Assembly (NCBI GenBank): GCA_024636405.1
Contig: JAGXHC010000045.1
Location: 1 to 8,815 of the forward strand
Reading direction: 5' to 3'
Origin: Sulfitobacter sp.
Lineage (GTDB): Bacteria > Pseudomonadota > Alphaproteobacteria > Rhodobacterales > Rhodobacteraceae
Length of the DNA: 8,815 nucleotides
Shown: in pieces, positions 1 through 6,617 of the stretch
How positions within the stretch are numbered: the first letter of the stretch is position 1
How the letters are laid out: each line of letters starts with the position of its first letter
Program-made: the position numbers and the translations under genes
Notes under the pieces: generated by a model
Told to the model about the DNA's origin: nothing
The model's input: the letters and a program-made list of their open reading frames with translations, nothing else
Database searches by the model: none

Positions 1-581
1 ATGCACAGCACCGCGTCGTGGCGGTGGATTACGGCGCGAAACGCAATATCCTGCGCTGCCTCGCCTCGGCGGGTTGCGATGTGACGGTACTGCCCGCCAC
101 GGCGACCTATGACGATATCATGGCGCACACCCCTGACGGTGTGTTCCTGTCCAACGGTCCCGGCGATCCCGCGGCAACCGGCACCTATGCGGTTCCGATG
201 ATCCGCGATGTCCTGGAAAAAAGCGATGTACCGGTCTTTGGCATCTGCCTGGGCCATCAGATGCTGGCGCTGGCGCTTGGGGCGAAGACCATCAAGATGA
301 GCCACGGCCATCACGGCGCCAACCATCCGGTGAAGGACATGGACACCGGCAAAGTCGAAATCACGTCGATGAACCACGGCTTTGCTGTTGATGGCCAGAC
401 CCTGCCGCAGGGCGTGTTGGAAACCCATGTGTCGCTGTTTGACGGCTCCAACTGTGGTATTCGCATGACCGACCGGCCGGTATGGTCCGTCCAGCACCAC
501 CCCGAAGCAAGCCCCGGTCCGCAAGACAGCTATTACCTGTTTGAGCGTTTTGCCAAGGCGATGGCCGACCGTGTGGCGTAA
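1..581 (+). CDS. carA: Carbamoyl-phosphate synthase small (glutaminase) subunit, C-terminal part
   Basis: This is the 3' part of carA; the window starts inside the gene and the first complete codon is at position 3. CarA hydrolyses glutamine and channels the ammonia to CarB, which makes carbamoyl phosphate for pyrimidine and arginine synthesis in the cytoplasm. About 192 residues are visible, roughly half of the ~380-residue family length, and they cover the class I glutamine amidotransferase domain. The nucleophile motif GICLGHQ has its Cys codon at 246-248. The oxyanion-side motif FLSNGPGDP lies upstream of it, and the catalytic His and Glu are in HHPEA. The Cys-to-His spacing of 84 residues equals that between C269 and H353 in E. 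coli CarA. It ends in TAA. No Rho-independent terminator is visible after it. The GTG at 18 is internal, because reading continues upstream to the window edge. The call is near certain. Confidence 0.97.
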   Translation, partial: AQHRVVAVDYGAKRNILRCLASAGCDVTVLPATATYDDIMAHTPDGVFLSNGPGDPAATGTYAVPMIRDVLEKSDVPVFGICLGHQMLALALGAKTIKMSHGHHGANHPVKDMDTGKVEITSMNHGFAVDGQTLPQGVLETHVSLFDGSNCGIRMTDRPVWSVQHHPEASPGPQDSYYLFERFAKAMADRVA

Positions 582-605
582 AAATGCATGCGGTCAGCCT
601 GATCG

Positions 606-631
606 TTAATTCCCGTTAACCCGACATTAAC
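606..631 (+). promoter_or_regulatory. Putative CtrA binding site (TTAA-N7-TTAAC) with an extra upstream TTAA
   Basis: TTAA occurs at 606-609, 616-619 and 627-630. The last two form TTAA-N7-TTAAC, which matches the known alphaproteobacterial CtrA consensus exactly. The first pair has a 6-base spacer, so it is not a second perfect box. Three TTAA in 25 bases stand out in this GC-rich DNA. The site ends 47 bases before the ATG at 679, a position suited to a promoter of the glycosyltransferase gene. That CtrA binds here is an inference. Confidence 0.55.
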
Positions 632-678
632 GCACACCTGCGACGTTCTGGACCGTATTGGTTCAGGGTCAACGCAGC

Positions 679-2577
679 ATGAGCAACCAACGGCTAACTT
701 TGCTGGAACCGCGGATCGCGGTGCCGGCAGCCCCCTACCGGCCGCTGGGGCGCTGTCTGGTGGAACAGGGGGTCATATCGCAGGCTGATCTGGTGCATGC
801 GCTGGACCTGCAATGCCATATCGATGCGCCTCTGGGCGAAATCATGGTTTCCGAAGGCTTGGCAAGCCGTTCTGACCTGCTGCGCGCGCTGGCATCGCAG
901 TATAACGCGGAACCGGTCGATCTTGAGGCCAATCCGCCCCAACCGGAGTTAGCATTCTGCCTGCCCGCGGCGTTGTGTCTGAAATATAATGCGGTGCCCT
1001 GGCTCAAAATCGGTGGTGCCGTGCTGGTCGCGACCAGCCGACCGGACAAGTTTGCAAGCTTGCAGGCCTGCATGGGGCCGGACGGGATGAAACTGTTGCC
1101 GGTGATCGCAGAAGACGTGCTGGTGCGGCAACACATCAGCCGACTTTATGGCCGCGCACTGGCACAACAGGCCGCAACGCGGGTGCCCGTCAATGATAGC
1201 TGTCGCAGTTGGAACATCAATCCCGCGCGGCGGCTGACGTGGGCGGGTTTGCTGCTTGCGGGTGTCGCTTTGATACTTGTTGTGGCCCCTTTGTGGACGC
1301 TCACTGCCGCGATGGTCTGGGCGTTGGTCACCCTGCTGATGACCACGGCTCTCAAGGCCGCAGCGCTGTGGTCGCAGCTGTCGCAGCGGGTGCCAGAGAG
1401 GGCCGATCCGATGACGGTTCACGCCACCCGCTTTCGCCTGCCAAAGGTGTCGATTCTGGTGCCCCTGCTGCGTGAAAAGGAGATCGCGGGCGCGCTGATT
1501 GCGCGGCTGTCGCGACTGACCTATCCGAAATCGCTGCTCGATGTTGTGCTGGTGCTGGAGGCGCAGGATCATGTGACCCGCGACACCCTTGCGCGCACCA
1601 CCCTGCCCGACTGGATCAGCGTGATCGAAGTGCCCGCCGCCAATCGCCTGACCACCAAGCCGCGCGCGCTGAACTATGCGCTGGATTTTTGCCAGGGCAG
1701 CATCATCGGCGTCTGGGATGCGGAAGACGCGCCGGAGCCGGACCAGATTGAGCGCGTCGTCACGCGATTTCGGGATGCGCCGCAAAATGTGGCCTGCCTG
1801 CAAGGTATGCTGGACTATTACAACAGCCGGACAAATTGGCTTTCGCGGTGCTTTACCATTGAATACGCAACCTGGTGGCGGGTCGTTCTGCCGGGGGTGG
1901 CACGGCTGGGGCTGGTGGTTCCATTGGGGGGCACGACGCTGTTCTTTCGCCGCGACATTCTGGAAAAACTCTGCGGCTGGGACGCGCATAATGTGACCGA
2001 GGACGCCGATCTGGGCGTGCGTCTGGCGCGGCACGGCTATGTCACCGAACTGCTGCCCACCGTCACCTACGAAGAAGCGACCTGTCGACCGTGGCCCTGG
2101 GTGCGGCAACGTTCGCGTTGGTTGAAAGGGTTTTTGATTACCTGGTGCGTACACATGCGCGACCCACTGGCGCTGATCCGGGATCTTGGCTTTGTTCGTT
2201 TCATGGGGGTCCAGACATTATTTCTGGCAACATTCTCTCAATTTATCTGTGCGCCGCTTCTGTGGTCGTTCTGGCTGGCGCTGATCGGCGTGACGCATCC
2301 GGTGGAACAGACGTTGGGCGCTCCAGGGCTTTGGGTGATGGTCGGCGTCTTTCTGGGGGCTGAAATCCTTAACCTGTCAATTTCGCTGATCGCGGTTTCA
2401 GGACGCGAACACCGGCATCTCATGGGCTGGGTAGTGACTTTGCCGTTCTACTTTCCGCTCGGCGCGCTGGCCGCGTTCAAAGCTTTGCAGGAATTTGTCG
2501 TCTGTCCGTTTTTTTGGGACAAGACAACGCATGGCGTGTCGAGAGCCCCGGAAAATGCCGCAATAACACCGAAATAG
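679..2577 (+). CDS. Membrane glycosyltransferase family 2 with N-terminal MshEN (c-di-GMP-binding type) domain
   Basis: This 632-residue protein probably makes or exports a polysaccharide at the inner membrane. Residues 23-74 hold two copies of the MshEN-type repeat, LGxxxxxxG followed by LxxALxxQ, starting at L23 and L52 with a 29-residue period. This domain (Pfam GSPII_E N-terminal) binds c-di-GMP in MshE-like ATPases and in NfrB-type glycosyltransferases. The Arg often found before LG is Pro in both copies. Two membrane segments follow (about 186-205 and 207-230). The GT2 domain is at about 257-480: DAED (347-350) as the DxD-like metal/nucleotide-sugar site, TED (440-442) as the probable catalytic base, and QRSRW (477-481), the QxxRW signature of processive synthases. 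Three to four more membrane segments lie between 509 and 602. The ATG at 679 was chosen; an in-frame TTG at 658 would add only seven residues. The Shine-Dalgarno site is weak. It is similar in kind to NfrB or XagB; the sugar and product are unknown. Confidence 0.88.
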   Translation: MSNQRLTLLEPRIAVPAAPYRPLGRCLVEQGVISQADLVHALDLQCHIDAPLGEIMVSEGLASRSDLLRALASQYNAEPVDLEANPPQPELAFCLPAALCLKYNAVPWLKIGGAVLVATSRPDKFASLQACMGPDGMKLLPVIAEDVLVRQHISRLYGRALAQQAATRVPVNDSCRSWNINPARRLTWAGLLLAGVALILVVAPLWTLTAAMVWALVTLLMTTALKAAALWSQLSQRVPERADPMTVHATRFRLPKVSILVPLLREKEIAGALIARLSRLTYPKSLLDVVLVLEAQDHVTRDTLARTTLPDWISVIEVPAANRLTTKPRALNYALDFCQGSIIGVWDAEDAPEPDQIERVVTRFRDAPQNVACLQGMLDYYNSRTNWLSRCFTIEYATWWRVVLPGVARLGLVVPLGGTTLFFRRDILEKLCGWDAHNVTEDADLGVRLARHGYVTELLPTVTYEEATCRPWPWVRQRSRWLKGFLITWCVHMRDPLALIRDLGFVRFMGVQTLFLATFSQFICAPLLWSFWLALIGVTHPVEQTLGAPGLWVMVGVFLGAEILNLSISLIAVSGREHRHLMGWVVTLPFYFPLGALAAFKALQEFVVCPFFWDKTTHGVSRAPENAAITPK

Positions 2578-2617
2578 ATTATATGTCAGAGACTTGTAAG
2601 CCACTCTTCTCGTAACC

Positions 2618-3271
2618 TCAGCTTTCCGCCTCGCGCCGTGCCGCTTCTTGTTTCAGCCGCGTCATGAACGCGACCGAGATATGCGCGCGCAGGGCATCGT
2701 CGGCACCGTCTTCGTCGCGGGTCTCTATCATGGCGACGATCCGGTCATGTTCAAGCTGTGCAATGGCCCCGCGCCCCTCAACCGCCAACGAGGATGTCGC
2801 CATCAACGCCATGGAGCGGTGCACAAGGTCCAGTTGCTGCACCAGATAACGGTTGTGCGAGGCCAGATGGATCTGGCGGTGAAACCGCCGGTTGGCGCGG
2901 GCCAGCGCGGAGGGATCGTCGCGCAAAAGGTTGTCGGCCTCCACCATCTCGCGCAGCACGCGCACTTCTTCGACGGTGGCGTGGCGCGCGGCAAGGCGCG
3001 CGGCCAGCCCCTCCAACTCGCCGCGCACGATGTAAAGCTCTGCCATCTGGTTGTGATCCAGGGATGCCACGATCAGGCTGCGCCCGTCGCGCGCCAGCAA
3101 GGATTGCGTCTCAAGCCGTTGTAATGCCTCGCGCACCGGTGTGCGCGATACGCCAAAGCGCTCCGCAAGTTCGCTTTCCACCAGCCGGTCACCGGGGCGG
3201 TAGACGCCCACATCAATGGCGTCGAGGATCATGGTATAGGCGTCGGTCGGACCCGTGCGCAGCGCAGCCAT
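2618..3271 (-). CDS. GntR family transcriptional regulator, FCD (FadR-type) subfamily
   Basis: This is a 217-residue DNA-binding repressor or activator. The N-terminal winged helix-turn-helix spans about residues 10-70 and contains the hallmark stretch RPGDRLVESELAERFGVSR followed by TPVREALQRLE. The C-terminal all-helical FCD domain (about 75-210) keeps the usual metal-ligand pattern N127-x3-H131, H175 and H197, so it should bind a metal and a small carboxylate-type effector. An ideal Shine-Dalgarno AAGGAGG (3279-3285) lies 7 bases before the ATG and fixes the start. It is divergent from the HAD hydrolase gene, with 98 bases between the two starts, and convergent with the glycosyltransferase gene, with 40 bases between the stops and no obvious terminator hairpin. 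FCD regulators often control a neighbouring catabolic gene and themselves, but no neighbour here is a clear catabolic target, so its regulon is unknown. Confidence 0.93.
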   Translation of the reverse strand: MAALRTGPTDAYTMILDAIDVGVYRPGDRLVESELAERFGVSRTPVREALQRLETQSLLARDGRSLIVASLDHNQMAELYIVRGELEGLAARLAARHATVEEVRVLREMVEADNLLRDDPSALARANRRFHRQIHLASHNRYLVQQLDLVHRSMALMATSSLAVEGRGAIAQLEHDRIVAMIETRDEDGADDALRAHISVAFMTRLKQEAARREAES

Positions 3272-3318
3272 TCAATTCCTCCTTATGAAGTGCGCCACCT
3301 TACTGCCCGCGTCCTTAT

Positions 3319-3341
3319 GCGCAAGTGCCGGGGCCTTGCGC
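3319..3341. repeat. 7-bp perfect inverted repeat in the GntR/HAD intergenic region
   Basis: GCGCAAG at 3319-3325 and CTTGCGC at 3335-3341 are exact inverted copies with a 9-base spacer. They lie between the two divergent starts, 29 bases before the ATG of the HAD gene. This could be an operator for the divergent GntR regulator or a leader hairpin. The same gap also holds a direct repeat of TCCTTATG at 3280-3287 and 3312-3319; the first copy overlaps the GntR ribosome-binding site. No function is shown. Confidence 0.35.
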
Positions 3342-3369
3342 CCCGTCGGCGCGCGGCCTACCAAAGGTC

Positions 3370-4017
3370 ATGCCACGCGATGCCTTCTCCCACGTCCGCA
3401 CTTGGGTCTTTGACCTGGACAACACGCTTTATCCACCTTCTGCGCGGCTTTTTGACCTGATTGAGGTCCGGATGTCGGCATGGGTCATGGCGGCGCTTGG
3501 CGTCGATGCGACAGAGGCCAACCGACTGCGCCTGCACTACTGGCAGACCTACGGCACGACCCTGGCCGGGTTGATGCGCGAACACGGCGTCGATCCGGCG
3601 CCGTACCTTGAGGATGTGCACGACATTCCAATGGACAGCCTGACACCTGATCCGCATCTGGCCGCGACCCTGCGCGCCCTGCCCGGACGGCGCATCGTCT
3701 ATACCAACGGCTGCGGACCCTATGCTGAGCGGGTGCTGGCAGCGCGCGGATTGGCGGGGATTTTCGATGCGGTTTACGGCGTGGAGCATGCGGGATTTCT
3801 GCCGAAACCCGAACGCGCGGCCTTTGAGGCGGTCTTTGCAATTGATGGGCTGCACGCGGGCAGCGCCGCGATGTTCGAGGATGACGCGCGCAATCTGGCT
3901 GCGCCGCATGCGATGGGGATGCGCACGGTACATGTGGCACCCACGCGCGATCCCGGCGAACACGTACATTTTCACGCGCAGGATCTGCACCATTTCCTTA
4001 AGCTGCTGACGGATTAG
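3370..4017 (+). CDS. HAD-family hydrolase, probable pyrimidine 5'-nucleotidase
   Basis: This 215-residue cytoplasmic phosphatase of the haloacid dehalogenase superfamily (subfamily IA, pyrimidine 5'-nucleotidase type) should remove phosphate from nucleoside monophosphates or a related small phosphate ester. All four HAD motifs are present: motif I DLDNTLYP, with nucleophile D15 and acid/base D17; motif II YTNG, with T112; motif III Lys146 in LPKPE; and motif IV FEDD, with D171 and D172 for Mg2+. A helical cap lies between motifs I and II (about residues 22-100). The ATG at 3370 was chosen because family members start a few residues before the WVFDLDNTLYP motif; an in-frame GTG at 3325 would add 15 residues with no recognisable homology. 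Neither start has a well-placed Shine-Dalgarno site. The FAD hydroxylase gene follows 9 bases after the stop, so the two are probably co-transcribed. The true substrate cannot be read from the sequence. Confidence 0.9.
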   Translation: MPRDAFSHVRTWVFDLDNTLYPPSARLFDLIEVRMSAWVMAALGVDATEANRLRLHYWQTYGTTLAGLMREHGVDPAPYLEDVHDIPMDSLTPDPHLAATLRALPGRRIVYTNGCGPYAERVLAARGLAGIFDAVYGVEHAGFLPKPERAAFEAVFAIDGLHAGSAAMFEDDARNLAAPHAMGMRTVHVAPTRDPGEHVHFHAQDLHHFLKLLTD

Positions 4018-4026
4018 ATAGCGGGC

Positions 4027-5223
4027 ATGGGTTTTGATTGTGACATCGTAATTTCGGGCGGCGGGATTGCCGGGCTGACAGCGGCGGCAGCTTTTGGAAG
4101 CGCCGGCTTTCGCGTGATCTGCGTTGATCCGACGCCGCCGGTTACCGATGGTGACGCGCAAGGGGCTGACATGCGCTCCACCGCGATGTTGCAACCGGCG
4201 CGCAAGGTATTGGAAAACGCGGGCCTTTGGGCACAACTGACCCCGCATGCAGCGCCGTTGCAGATCATGCGGATTGTGGATGCGGGTGGCGAAATGCCGG
4301 AACCGCGCGTGACAAAGGAGTTTGACGCAGCTGACATATCGGATCAGCCTTTTGGCTGGAATTTTCCCAACTGGCTGCTGCGCCGCGAACTGGTCGCGCG
4401 GCTGGCCGACCTGCCAAGCGTCGATTTCTGCCCCGGCACCGGCACCACGACCCTGTTCACCCGGACATCAGAGGCGCGCGTGGGGTTGACCGATGGCAGC
4501 CGCGTGACCGCGCGCATGGTGATTGCCGCCGATGGCCGCGACAGCCCGATGCGGCGCGCGGCCGGGATCGGTGTGACCACCCGGCGCTACGGGCAAAAGG
4601 CGCTGGCCTTCGCCGTTACCCACACAGTGCCGCATGACAATGTCTCGACCGAAATCCACCGCACGGGTGGGCCGTTCACGCTTGTGCCGCTGCCGGACCG
4701 GAACGGGATGCCCTGCTCGGCCGTGGTCTGGATGGACGACGGTCCGGCGACGCAGGAGCGCAGCACCACAGACACGACCACCTTTGAGGCCGAAATGTCG
4801 GCGCGGTCATGTTATCTTTTCGGGCCCCTGACCCAGGCCAGCGCGCGCGCGGCTTGGCCAATCATCAGCCAGCACGCGGCACGTCTGTCCGGCGAACGTC
4901 TTGCGCTGATCGCAGAGGCGGCGCATGTGGTGCCACCTATCGGCGCGCAGGGGCTGAACATGAGCCTTGCCGACGTGTCAACGCTGCTGGAACTGGCGAA
5001 GGGGCGGCCCGACGGGTTGGGCGATGCGCAGATGCTGGACGCTTACCACCGCGCGCGGCATGGCGATATTCTGCTGCGGGTGCGCGGCATTGATCTGTTG
5101 AACCGCGCCAGTCAGGCCAGCACACCAATGGCCCGAAATGCCCGCGCGCTGGGGCTGAACGCGCTTTATGCCATGTCGCCGGTGCGCAAGATGTTGATGC
5201 AGATGGGTTTGGGGATGCGGTAA
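4027..5223 (+). CDS. UbiH/UbiF/Coq6-family FAD-dependent hydroxylase (probable ubiquinone biosynthesis)
   Basis: This 398-residue class A flavoprotein monooxygenase probably hydroxylates the aromatic ring of a ubiquinone precursor at the inner membrane, using NAD(P)H and O2. The N-terminal Rossmann motif is GGGIAG (11-16), with D34 at the end of the second beta strand for the FAD ribose. The DG motif is AADGRDSPMR (around 167-176), as in pyridine-nucleotide-dependent hydroxylases. The second FAD motif is LIAEAAHVVPPIGAQGLN (294-311); most of the superfamily has GDAAH, but here the Asp is Glu297, a form I recall as common in alphaproteobacterial UbiH/UbiF proteins. Length fits the family. The start has a weak GCGGGC site 1-6 bases upstream and lies 9 bases after the HAD gene, so translation may be coupled. 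Which ring position it acts on (UbiH, UbiF, UbiL or UbiM role) cannot be decided from sequence alone, so no symbol is given. Confidence 0.88.
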   Translation: MGFDCDIVISGGGIAGLTAAAAFGSAGFRVICVDPTPPVTDGDAQGADMRSTAMLQPARKVLENAGLWAQLTPHAAPLQIMRIVDAGGEMPEPRVTKEFDAADISDQPFGWNFPNWLLRRELVARLADLPSVDFCPGTGTTTLFTRTSEARVGLTDGSRVTARMVIAADGRDSPMRRAAGIGVTTRRYGQKALAFAVTHTVPHDNVSTEIHRTGGPFTLVPLPDRNGMPCSAVVWMDDGPATQERSTTDTTTFEAEMSARSCYLFGPLTQASARAAWPIISQHAARLSGERLALIAEAAHVVPPIGAQGLNMSLADVSTLLELAKGRPDGLGDAQMLDAYHRARHGDILLRVRGIDLLNRASQASTPMARNARALGLNALYAMSPVRKMLMQMGLGMR

Positions 5224-5228
5224 AGGCA

Positions 5229-5276
5229 GGTGGGGTGAAACCCCACCCTACCGGTAGGGTGGGGTTTCACCCCACC
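5229..5276. repeat. Perfect 48-bp palindrome built from two hairpin units (REP/BIME-like; possible bidirectional terminator)
   Basis: The left arm 5229-5252 and the right arm 5253-5276 are exact reverse complements with no spacer. Each arm is also a hairpin of its own: GGTGGGGT-GAA-ACCCCACC at 5229-5247 and GGTGGGGT-TTC-ACCCCACC at 5258-5276, joined by the 10-bp palindrome CTACCGGTAG at 5248-5257. It starts 6 bases after the hydroxylase stop and ends 24 bases before the stop of the convergent aminotransferase gene. There is no T-run on either side, so it is not a classical Rho-independent terminator, but its place between convergent stops fits transcription end protection. GTAGGGTGGG-type hairpins recur as REP elements in proteobacteria; membership here is an inference. 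Confidence 0.85.
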
Positions 5277-5299
5277 ACGGCTCCTCAACCCGCAACGCA

Positions 5300-6427
5300 T
5301 CACAAAACCTTGTCGATCACCGCTGAAAGCCGCGCCAGCGTCGCATCCACATCATAAAGCTTGTCCAATCCGAACAGCCCCAGCCGGAAGGTGCTGAACC
5401 CCTCGGGCTCACCCACCTGCAAGGGCACCCCGGCAGCAATTTGCATGCCTTCGGCGGCAAATGCCTTGCCGTTCTGCACCTGCGGGTTGTCGGTGTAGCT
5501 GACGACCACGCCCGGCGCGCCAAAACCCGCTGCTGCGACCGAAACCACACCGCGGTCCGCCAGCAACTTGCGCACACCATCGCCCAGCCGCCACTGCGCC
5601 TCCTTCAGACGGTCGAAACCGTAGTCTTTCGTTACCTGAATGGTGTCACGAAAAACCCGCAGCGCGTCCGTCGGCATGGTTGCGTGATAGGCGTGGCCGC
5701 CGTCTTCGTAGGCTTTCATGATCGCGCGCCATTTGCCCAGATCAATCGCAAAACTGTCGGATTTTGTCTCTGCCAGCCGCGCTTCGGCCCGCACAGACAG
5801 CATCACCAACCCCGCAGAAGGTGACGCGCTCCAGCCTTTTTGGGGCGCGGAGATCAGCACATCGACCCCCAGCGCCTTCATGTCGATCCAGATACAGCCC
5901 GATGCGATGCAATCGAGCACCATCAGCGCGCCCACCTCATGGGCGGCCTCCGACATGGCAGCGATATATTCATCCGGCAGGATCACGCCGGCACTGGTTT
6001 CCACATGTGGGGCAAAAACCACCTGCGGTTTTTGTGCGCGGATGGCGGCGGTGACTTCGTCGATTGGCGCAGGCGCAAAGGGCGCGGGCGTGGCGTTACC
6101 CTGGGCGCGCGCCTTCATTACCGTGGCATTGGCGGTCAGCCCGCCGGTTTCGATGATCTGGCTCCAGCGGTAGGAAAACCACCCGTTGCGCACCACCAGA
6201 ACCTCGGCATCGCGGGCGAACTGGCGCGCCACCGCTTCCATGCCATAGGTGCCGCCGCCGGGCACCAGCGCCACGGCATCCGCATTGTAAACCTCGCGCA
6301 GCATGTCCGAAATGTCGCGCATCACCTGCTGGAACGCCGCCGACATGTGATTGAGCGAACGGTCGGTGAAAACAACCGAGAATTCATCGAGTCCGCCCGG
6401 ATCGACAGGGCTGTGCACTTTGGTCAT
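5300..6427 (-). CDS. PLP-dependent class V aminotransferase, alanine-glyoxylate/serine-pyruvate aminotransferase type
   Basis: This 375-residue cytoplasmic enzyme of PLP fold type I probably moves the amino group of alanine or serine to glyoxylate or another 2-oxo acid. Visible landmarks are the phosphate-binding GGGT (57-60), the HVETSAG stretch (141-147), D172 in VLDCIASG, which should contact the pyridine nitrogen, the Schiff-base lysine K197 in SAPQKGWS, and R348 in FSTFRLG, which should bind the substrate carboxylate. Length is normal for the family. The frame is open upstream to 6481, which would add 18 residues, but the ATG at 6427 has an AAGGAG Shine-Dalgarno site 7 bases before it and was chosen. 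The gene is convergent with the hydroxylase, across the 48-bp palindrome, and divergent from the Hint gene. The exact amino donor and acceptor are not determined; cysteine-desulfurase activity is unlikely given the AGAT-like motifs. Confidence 0.9.
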   Translation of the reverse strand: MTKVHSPVDPGGLDEFSVVFTDRSLNHMSAAFQQVMRDISDMLREVYNADAVALVPGGGTYGMEAVARQFARDAEVLVVRNGWFSYRWSQIIETGGLTANATVMKARAQGNATPAPFAPAPIDEVTAAIRAQKPQVVFAPHVETSAGVILPDEYIAAMSEAAHEVGALMVLDCIASGCIWIDMKALGVDVLISAPQKGWSASPSAGLVMLSVRAEARLAETKSDSFAIDLGKWRAIMKAYEDGGHAYHATMPTDALRVFRDTIQVTKDYGFDRLKEAQWRLGDGVRKLLADRGVVSVAAAGFGAPGVVVSYTDNPQVQNGKAFAAEGMQIAAGVPLQVGEPEGFSTFRLGLFGLDKLYDVDATLARLSAVIDKVL

Positions 6428-6434
6428 TGGGATG

Positions 6435-6440
6435 CTCCTT
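6435..6440 (-). promoter_or_regulatory. Ribosome-binding site fixing the aminotransferase start
   Basis: On the minus strand AAGGAG lies 7 bases before the ATG at 6425-6427. This favours that start over the upstream in-frame candidate at 6481. Confidence 0.8.
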
Positions 6441-6506
6441 GGCGTGATTTTACCCCTGCATATCGGCTTTGGCGCAGGCAAGAAAGTGCTGCTGTCAGGT
6501 GCCTCA

Positions 6507-6554
6507 AGGGCGCTGCCCTAAAATAGCCACAATTTGTCTAAATATTGCCCTAAA
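6507..6554. repeat. Duplicated TGCCCTAAA motif and small hairpin in the divergent aminotransferase/Hint intergenic region
   Basis: TGCCCTAAA occurs at 6514-6522 and again at 6546-6554, 32 bases apart, about three helical turns. The first copy overlaps a small perfect hairpin, AGGGC-GCT-GCCCT (6507-6519). The stretch lies in the 190-base gap between the divergent starts at 6427 and 6618, so a shared regulator site is possible. No convincing -35/-10 pair was found in this gap. Confidence 0.35.
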
Positions 6555-6617
6555 TGCGGGCGAAGACCCAATGAAGCAGTGCGACAGCTGGCCATTGGCC
6601 GGAATGAATACAGGAAA

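Noticed and set aside
949..2154. A 401-residue open frame on the minus strand inside the glycosyltransferase gene
   Set aside because: Its translation is rich in R, H, Q and P with no domain, and it lies opposite a clear GT2 gene; it is a GC-driven shadow.
3358..4248. A 296-residue minus-strand open frame opposite the HAD and hydroxylase genes
   Set aside because: It spans two real genes with all motifs on the other strand, and its own product has no recognisable domain.
5229..5276. CRISPR repeat or insertion-sequence end
   Set aside because: It is a single palindrome with no spacers, no further copies in this window, no transposase and no target-site duplication.
5229..5276. Classical Rho-independent terminator
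   Set aside because: The stems are strong, but no T-run follows on either strand; it is kept only as a possible terminator under the repeat entry.
5840..6526. A 228-residue plus-strand open frame over the aminotransferase
   Set aside because: It is His/Arg-rich shadow sequence opposite a gene with intact PLP-enzyme motifs and a good ribosome-binding site.
6534..6617. A 28-residue N-terminal extension of the Hint protein with a CPKCG zinc-ribbon-like motif
   Set aside because: It depends on a TTG start with no ribosome-binding site, overlaps the repeated intergenic motifs, and has only one CxxC pair, so it is probably untranslated leader.
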